From: Coriobacteriaceae bacterium | Lineage (GTDB): Bacteria; Actinomycetota; Coriobacteriia; Coriobacteriales; QAMH01 | DNA: 6,222 bases | Assembly (NCBI GenBank): GCA_004553405.1 | Contig: SFLO01000049.1 | Coordinates: forward strand, 1 to 6,222 | Direction: 5' to 3' | Part shown: one piece after another, positions 5,767 through 6,222 of the stretch | Layout of the letters: each line of letters starts with the position of its first letter | How positions within the stretch are numbered: position 1 is the first letter of the stretch | Translations under genes and position numbers: made by a program | Notes under the pieces: generated by a model | The model's input: only the letters and a program-made list of their open reading frames with translations | Database searches by the model: none | Told to the model about the DNA's origin: nothing

Positions 5767-5787
5767 GAAAAGAAAAGGAGTATCACT

Positions 5788-6051
5788 ATGTGCTTTAGGC
5801 CTGCTGGTGTCGAGATCGACATCCATTGCCCCCACTGCGGCTTCAAGGTCCCTGTCATGGGCAGCACCATCCTGAAGAAGTGCCCCAAGTGCAAGACCAC
5901 CTTCTCTGACGAGGACATCGAGGCCATGAAGAAGGAGGGCGGCTTCGCTGACGGTCCTGCCGCCGCTGCTCCTGCTGGCGCTCCCGCTGGTGCCCCCGGC
6001 GCTCCCGGTGCCCCCGGCGCTCCCGGTGCCCCCAAGGCTCCCGGCATGTAA
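5788..6051 (+). CDS. Small zinc-ribbon protein with Gly-Ala-Pro tail
   Basis: An 87-residue protein of unknown function. Cys14-P-H-Cys17 and Cys32-P-K-Cys35 form two CPxC knuckles 14 residues apart, a clear zinc-ribbon/rubredoxin-like metal site. A short acidic-basic helix follows (about 41-50), then a low-complexity tail from about 56 to 87, including five GAP triplets at 68-82. The N-terminus begins MCFRP; methionine removal would expose a Cys. No signal peptide or membrane helix is seen. The frame stays open upstream to 5605, but the start is placed at 5788 because GGAG stands seven bases before this ATG and the upstream stretch has no domain character. Many Ala/Pro/Gly codons end in T, unlike neighbouring genes, and the A-rich leader is also distinct, which may reflect high expression. 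A related small gene follows 75 bases later without a clear terminator, so co-transcription is likely. DNA, RNA or protein partner is unknown. Confidence 0.82.
   Translation: MCFRPAGVEIDIHCPHCGFKVPVMGSTILKKCPKCKTTFSDEDIEAMKKEGGFADGPAAAAPAGAPAGAPGAPGAPGAPGAPKAPGM
5989..6033 (+). repeat. 18-bp tandem repeat encoding Gly-Ala-Pro triplets
   Basis: The unit GGCGCTCCCGGTGCCCCC occurs twice without error (5998-6033), preceded by a half unit at 5989-5997. Each unit encodes GAPGAP with alternating synonymous codons. Gain or loss of units would keep the reading frame and change only tail length. Confidence 0.85.
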
Positions 6052-6060
6052 TTTTTGCTT

Positions 6061-6073
6061 CCAAAAACGGTAG
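6061..6073 (+). repeat. CCAAAAACGGTAG motif, copy 2
   Basis: A second copy of the motif at 5622-5633, with one extra A. It lies 9 bases after the zinc-ribbon stop and about 54 bases before the next start codon. No matching -35/-10 pair was found around it, so it is not clearly a promoter. Confidence 0.3.
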
Positions 6074-6126
6074 CAACTAGCTGATTTTCCGGCAGCATTT
6101 TCCAGTAACCGAGATGGAGGTAAGCC

Positions 6127-6222
6127 GTGTCTGAACGAAAGAAGGTCAACTTCGAGCTTGACCTGGAAGAACTGGGGGGCTTGTCCATCGAGGATGTCAA
6201 ATGCGCGGCGTGCAGTGGATAC
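6127..6222 (+). CDS. Unknown small CxxC-containing protein (3' partial)
   Basis: Thirty-two codons are visible before the window ends, starting with GTG. The start is well supported by TGGAGG six bases upstream. The N-terminus is charged, with a basic patch (ERKKVN, residues 3-8) and an acidic stretch (ELDLEEL, 10-16), then Cys26-A-A-Cys29 near the cut, which could be half of a metal site or a redox pair. No domain can be named from so little. It lies 75 bases after the zinc-ribbon gene in the same direction with no convincing terminator between them, so the two are probably one transcript and may work together. Confidence 0.75.
   Translation, partial: MSERKKVNFELDLEELGGLSIEDVKCAACSGY

Larger units (their letters stand above)
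5397..5787. other. Divergent intergenic region, 391 bp, no supported gene
   Basis: This lies between the start of the two-helix protein gene (-) and the zinc-ribbon gene (+). The left part (to about 5570) is GC-rich, with a small hairpin (GCGCA/TGCGC, 5495-5508). From about 5571 it becomes markedly richer in A and T. Reading frames crossing it lack ribosome binding sites and recognisable protein character. The right part holds a candidate promoter (5608-5636) and a hairpin just before the ribosome binding site (5746-5766), implying a leader of about 145 bases for the zinc-ribbon gene. A small RNA cannot be excluded. Confidence 0.6.

Noticed and set aside
5605..5787. N-terminal extension of the zinc-ribbon protein by 61 residues
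   Set aside because: The extension lacks domain character and crosses the promoter and hairpin; the ATG at 5788 has a good ribosome binding site.

Overview
The window is GC-rich, densely coded bacterial DNA with NNC/NNG-biased codons, GGGGG/GGAGG-type ribosome binding sites and genes on both strands. Gene style and protein sequences look most like a gut-type actinobacterium of class Coriobacteriia (Eggerthellaceae or a relative). This placement is inferred from protein character and was not tested by search. No mobile element, tRNA, rRNA or CRISPR array was seen.

Layout from left to right. (1) The C-terminal part of an ABC-2-type permease with a large extracytoplasmic tail (+, 5' cut by the window edge) ends at a perfect 12-bp hairpin. 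It shares that hairpin with a convergent D-2-hydroxyacid dehydrogenase gene (-). (2) Upstream of the dehydrogenase on the same strand lies a complete transcription unit for a 290-residue membrane protein that resembles the SpoVAC/SpoVAE family but carries two copies of the fold. Its promoter, structured leader, CDS and own terminator are all visible. (3) A 319-bp divergent intergenic region separates that gene from the trigger factor gene tig (+). It is unusually rich in dyad symmetry: two related leader hairpins with a compensatory base pair, a nested 45-bp dyad, a 14-bp palindrome, and a 29-bp dyad overlapping the presumed tig promoter. (4) tig ends in a 17-bp stem terminator shared with a convergent 107-residue two-helix membrane protein gene (-). 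(5) A 391-bp gene-free stretch then leads to an 87-residue zinc-ribbon protein with a Gly-Ala-Pro tail, and to the start of another small CxxC-containing protein cut by the right edge.

Only tig has a well-understood cellular role (ribosome-associated folding of nascent chains). The parts most worth a second look are the SpoVA-like duplicated protein with its two-hairpin leader, and the small zinc-ribbon/CxxC gene pair at the right end.
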